A stretch of 64,000 nt of DNA, taken from the NCBI RefSeq assembly GCF_024919275.1, contig NZ_JANWGH010000001.1, forward strand, positions 1,124,296 to 1,188,295. The letters are read 5' to 3'. The notes under the pieces were generated by a model. The model had not been told where the DNA came from. It saw only the letters and a program-made list of their open reading frames with translations, and did no database searches. The position numbers and the translations under genes were made by a program. Positions 62,378-64,000 of the stretch are shown piece by piece; position 1 is the first letter of the stretch, and the number at the start of each line of letters is the position of its first letter. Source of the DNA: Algoriphagus limi. GTDB taxonomy: Bacteria; Bacteroidota; Bacteroidia; Cytophagales; Cyclobacteriaceae.

Positions 62378-62934
62378 ACCACTCCTTTTTCGGGGTGTTT
62401 TGGAGTGACTGTTCTTCCAAAAGCTTTTAATTCCTCAATTTGGTTATCAATATCCCCATTTGGATATATCACAGGACCGATTCCAGCTTCTTTCTTTTTA
62501 TAATCCAGATATCCCACGACCACCGGAACTTCTGCGCCCAATGCAATATGGTAAAAACCCGTTTTCCATTTTTTAACAGCACTTCGGGTTCCTTCAGGAG
62601 TTACCATAATCACTAGCTCATCAGACTCCTTTAGCATGGAAGTCATGGCCTCTGTATAAGTTTGTTTCCTTCCTCCGGGAATTCGCTTCCTATCAATGGC
62701 AATTCCTCCCAAGCCTTTCAAAAGCCAACCTAAAGGGCCAACCATGATTTCTTTTTTTATAGTGTATTTGACAGGAATGTCCATTAGGAAAAACGCCGCC
62801 CTAGCATAAAGCAAATCCCAATTAGAAGTATGTGGGATAGCTATTAAAACCGCTTTTTTTACTCCTTTTGGCCAGTTTGCATTCAAACTCCAACCGCTTA
62901 TCCAAAAGACAATTTTAGAAAGAAATTTCATCAT
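62374..62934 (-). CDS. Lysophospholipid acyltransferase (PlsC-like)
   Basis: A 186-residue protein with a hydrophobic N-terminal segment and the acyltransferase motifs HTSNWD (His35...Asp40, the HxxxxD catalytic pair) and PEGTRS at 113-118. It is shorter than typical PlsC. It likely acylates a lysophospholipid or related lipid at the inner membrane. It lies 13 bases after the patatin gene on the same strand, so the two lipid enzymes are probably co-expressed. Confidence 0.88.
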   Translation of the reverse strand: MMKFLSKIVFWISGWSLNANWPKGVKKAVLIAIPHTSNWDLLYARAAFFLMDIPVKYTIKKEIMVGPLGWLLKGLGGIAIDRKRIPGGRKQTYTEAMTSMLKESDELVIMVTPEGTRSAVKKWKTGFYHIALGAEVPVVVGYLDYKKKEAGIGPVIYPNGDIDNQIEELKAFGRTVTPKHPEKGVV

Positions 62935-62947
62935 AGGATTAAAGGTT

Positions 62948-63733
62948 TTACTCTGAATTCTTCAACTCCAAAATTGCAGGATTTTGGTCAATATAGCGCA
63001 TGGTTTCTTCATAACCTGCCCGAAATAATTCGGAAGCTTTTTTAATATCAAAAACACCATACTTACCCAAACCAGGCGCTTCAATAAAAAAATCACATTG
63101 GGACTTTCTACTGTACACATTATAATTCATGGTCATGATAACCGACCGCTCAATCAACCTTCGCATATTTTTTATATCACTTTCCTCAGGAAGATGGTTA
63201 CAATTGACCCCGATTACGTAATCGCAAGTACCGTCCAAAGGCTCTATTGGCAGGTTATTTAAAACCCCTCCATCAACCAGAAATTTGTTTCCTAGTACAA
63301 TAGGTTCGAACATCCCTGGAATACAACTCGACGCCATGACAGGCCCTATCAGTTCTCCTTCTGAAAAATAAACAGCTTTCCCTTTCTTAATATCCGTGGC
63401 CGTCACGCTGAGTGGAATTTTCAATTGGGAGAAATCATTATGAGGCAAATAGGTTTTGAACAAACCCTCGATGCTACTCATTTTCAAAATTCCTTTCCAA
63501 GAAATGGCAGGACGTAGAAACTTAAAATAATTCGTCTCTACGATTATTTTTAGGATTTCAGAAGGGGAATAGCCGTGACAGTACATAGCTCCAGCTATAG
63601 CACCGGCAGATGCTCCACTTACTTGAGTCGGGAAGATTCCTGCTTCATTCAATCCTTGAAGAACTCCCAAATGAGAAATCCCCCGCACTCCGCCTCCTGA
63701 AAGAGCTATCCCAATTTTTAAATTAGATTTCAT
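62948..63733 (-). CDS. Patatin-like phospholipase (RssA/YchK type)
   Basis: The 261-residue protein has the oxyanion-hole GGGVRG at 13-18, the nucleophile elbow GASAG with Ser42 and the catalytic Asp in VDGGVLNN near residue 153. This Ser-Asp dyad defines patatin-family lipid acyl hydrolases. There is no signal peptide, so it acts from the cytoplasm. Its first 11 bases overlap the end of the metallo-beta-lactamase-fold gene, and the acyltransferase gene follows, consistent with a lipid-turnover unit. Confidence 0.92.
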   Translation of the reverse strand: MKSNLKIGIALSGGGVRGISHLGVLQGLNEAGIFPTQVSGASAGAIAGAMYCHGYSPSEILKIIVETNYFKFLRPAISWKGILKMSSIEGLFKTYLPHNDFSQLKIPLSVTATDIKKGKAVYFSEGELIGPVMASSCIPGMFEPIVLGNKFLVDGGVLNNLPIEPLDGTCDYVIGVNCNHLPEESDIKNMRRLIERSVIMTMNYNVYSRKSQCDFFIEAPGLGKYGVFDIKKASELFRAGYEETMRYIDQNPAILELKNSE

Positions 63734-64000
63734 CCAATCGGAAAGTTTGATCTACTCGGATTCCTTTTTCTGTTCGCTTCAGCGTACAGCATTCATTTAT
63801 CGGATCATGCTCGAAGAAAAGAATGTAGTCATTCTCAACAGCCTCTTCTAGGAACTTGGCCTTTTCATCCATGGTCAATAGAGGACGAGTATCATACCCC
63901 ATCACATAGGGAATCGGAATATGAGCTACAGAAGGCAACAAATCCGCCACAAAAACAATGGTTTTTCCTTTGTAAGTCAGTTTAGGAAGCATCTGCTTAT
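63723..64000 (-). CDS. Metallo-beta-lactamase-fold hydrolase, C-terminal part (cut by the window edge)
   Basis: The frame is open to base 64000 and continues outside the window; only about the last 92 residues are present. GKTIVFVADLLPSVAHIPIPYVMGYDTRP contains the metal-bridging Asp of the fold, and YILFFEHDPINECCTLKRTEKGIRV carries the final metal His. The N-terminal HxHxDH motif would lie beyond the edge. This kind of MBL hydrolase is common in Bacteroidota; its substrate is unknown. It overlaps the patatin gene by 11 bases. Confidence 0.8.
   Translation of the reverse strand, partial: KQMLPKLTYKGKTIVFVADLLPSVAHIPIPYVMGYDTRPLLTMDEKAKFLEEAVENDYILFFEHDPINECCTLKRTEKGIRVDQTFRLDEI

Noticed and set aside
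1..64000. CRISPR arrays, tRNA or rRNA genes
   Set aside because: No regularly spaced repeats, no cloverleaf with CCA-type arrangement and no conserved rRNA segments were seen in the intergenic regions.

Overview
The window is a gene-dense chromosomal segment of a Bacteroidota bacterium, most likely order Cytophagales, family Cyclobacteriaceae (an Algoriphagus-like organism). This is inferred from gene content: a BT_3928-type DoxX protein, DUF1599, DUF6089, DUF547 and DUF4136 proteins, flotillin FloA with NfeD, short-type ProS, a GNAT-nitrilase fusion, many lipoproteins with short SC lipoboxes, A/T-rich coding, and several upstream matches to the Bacteroidota -7 promoter element TAnnTTTG. No rRNA, tRNA, CRISPR array, insertion sequence or prophage was seen.

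Layout. 1-5.2 kb (minus strand): membrane protein (cut by the edge), FAD oxidoreductase, DUF547 lipoprotein, exported rhodanese, Crp/Fnr regulator, orphan HsdR-N-like nuclease domain, helix-hairpin-helix membrane protein. 5.3-8.2 kb: hemA and a WG-repeat exported protein. 8.2-11.3 kb (minus): floA, nfeD-like gene, proS. 11.4-14.4 kb: low-complexity lipoprotein and FadL-like barrel. 14.3-18.3 kb: aroK, DoxX-thioredoxin protein and DUF1599 (minus), diverging from folP-cdaA. 18.4-20.7 kb: kbl facing away from an epimerase-type threonine dehydrogenase, a threonine-to-glycine pathway with a palindrome between the two genes. 20.7-27.8 kb (minus): ArsC/Spx-like protein, hemL, ABC-type binding protein, guaA, phosphotriesterase-like lipoprotein, ligase-type exonuclease. 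28.0-31.2 kb (minus): a pterin-centred cluster (PTPS-like enzyme, folE, SDR, coiled-coil protein, unknown protein, flavin reductase) that looks able to make a tetrahydrobiopterin-like cofactor. 31.5-36.7 kb: two overlapping convergent L,D-transpeptidases; the second ends an operon with kdsA, kdsC and a GNAT-nitrilase fusion (cell envelope). 36.9-42.5 kb: MscS channel, DUF6089 protein, Na/Pi symporter, universal stress protein, GNAT and exported RidA.

42.5-48.4 kb is the most accessory-looking stretch: an unknown exported protein, a PaiA-like acetyltransferase with atypical A-rich codon use, two consecutive exported proteins with zinc-peptidase-like signatures, an outer-membrane barrel, and two long non-coding stretches. 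48.4-54.5 kb is an AddAB-type helicase-nuclease operon. 54.6-59.3 kb holds GH67 alpha-glucuronidase, VOC, GNAT, creatininase-family and pentapeptide-repeat genes. 59.4-64 kb holds a UDG-family enzyme, DUF4136 lipoprotein, DUF2807 protein, TerB-like protein, acyltransferase, patatin and the end of a metallo-beta-lactamase-fold hydrolase.

Many genes are tightly packed: 4-base ATGA overlaps (FAD oxidoreductase/membrane protein, aroK/DoxX, hemL/binding protein, addA/addB-like, and others) suggest translational coupling. Convergent pairs commonly share bidirectional terminators or overlap at their 3' ends. Several genes use TTG or GTG starts. All functional calls rest on motif recognition by eye, without database searches.
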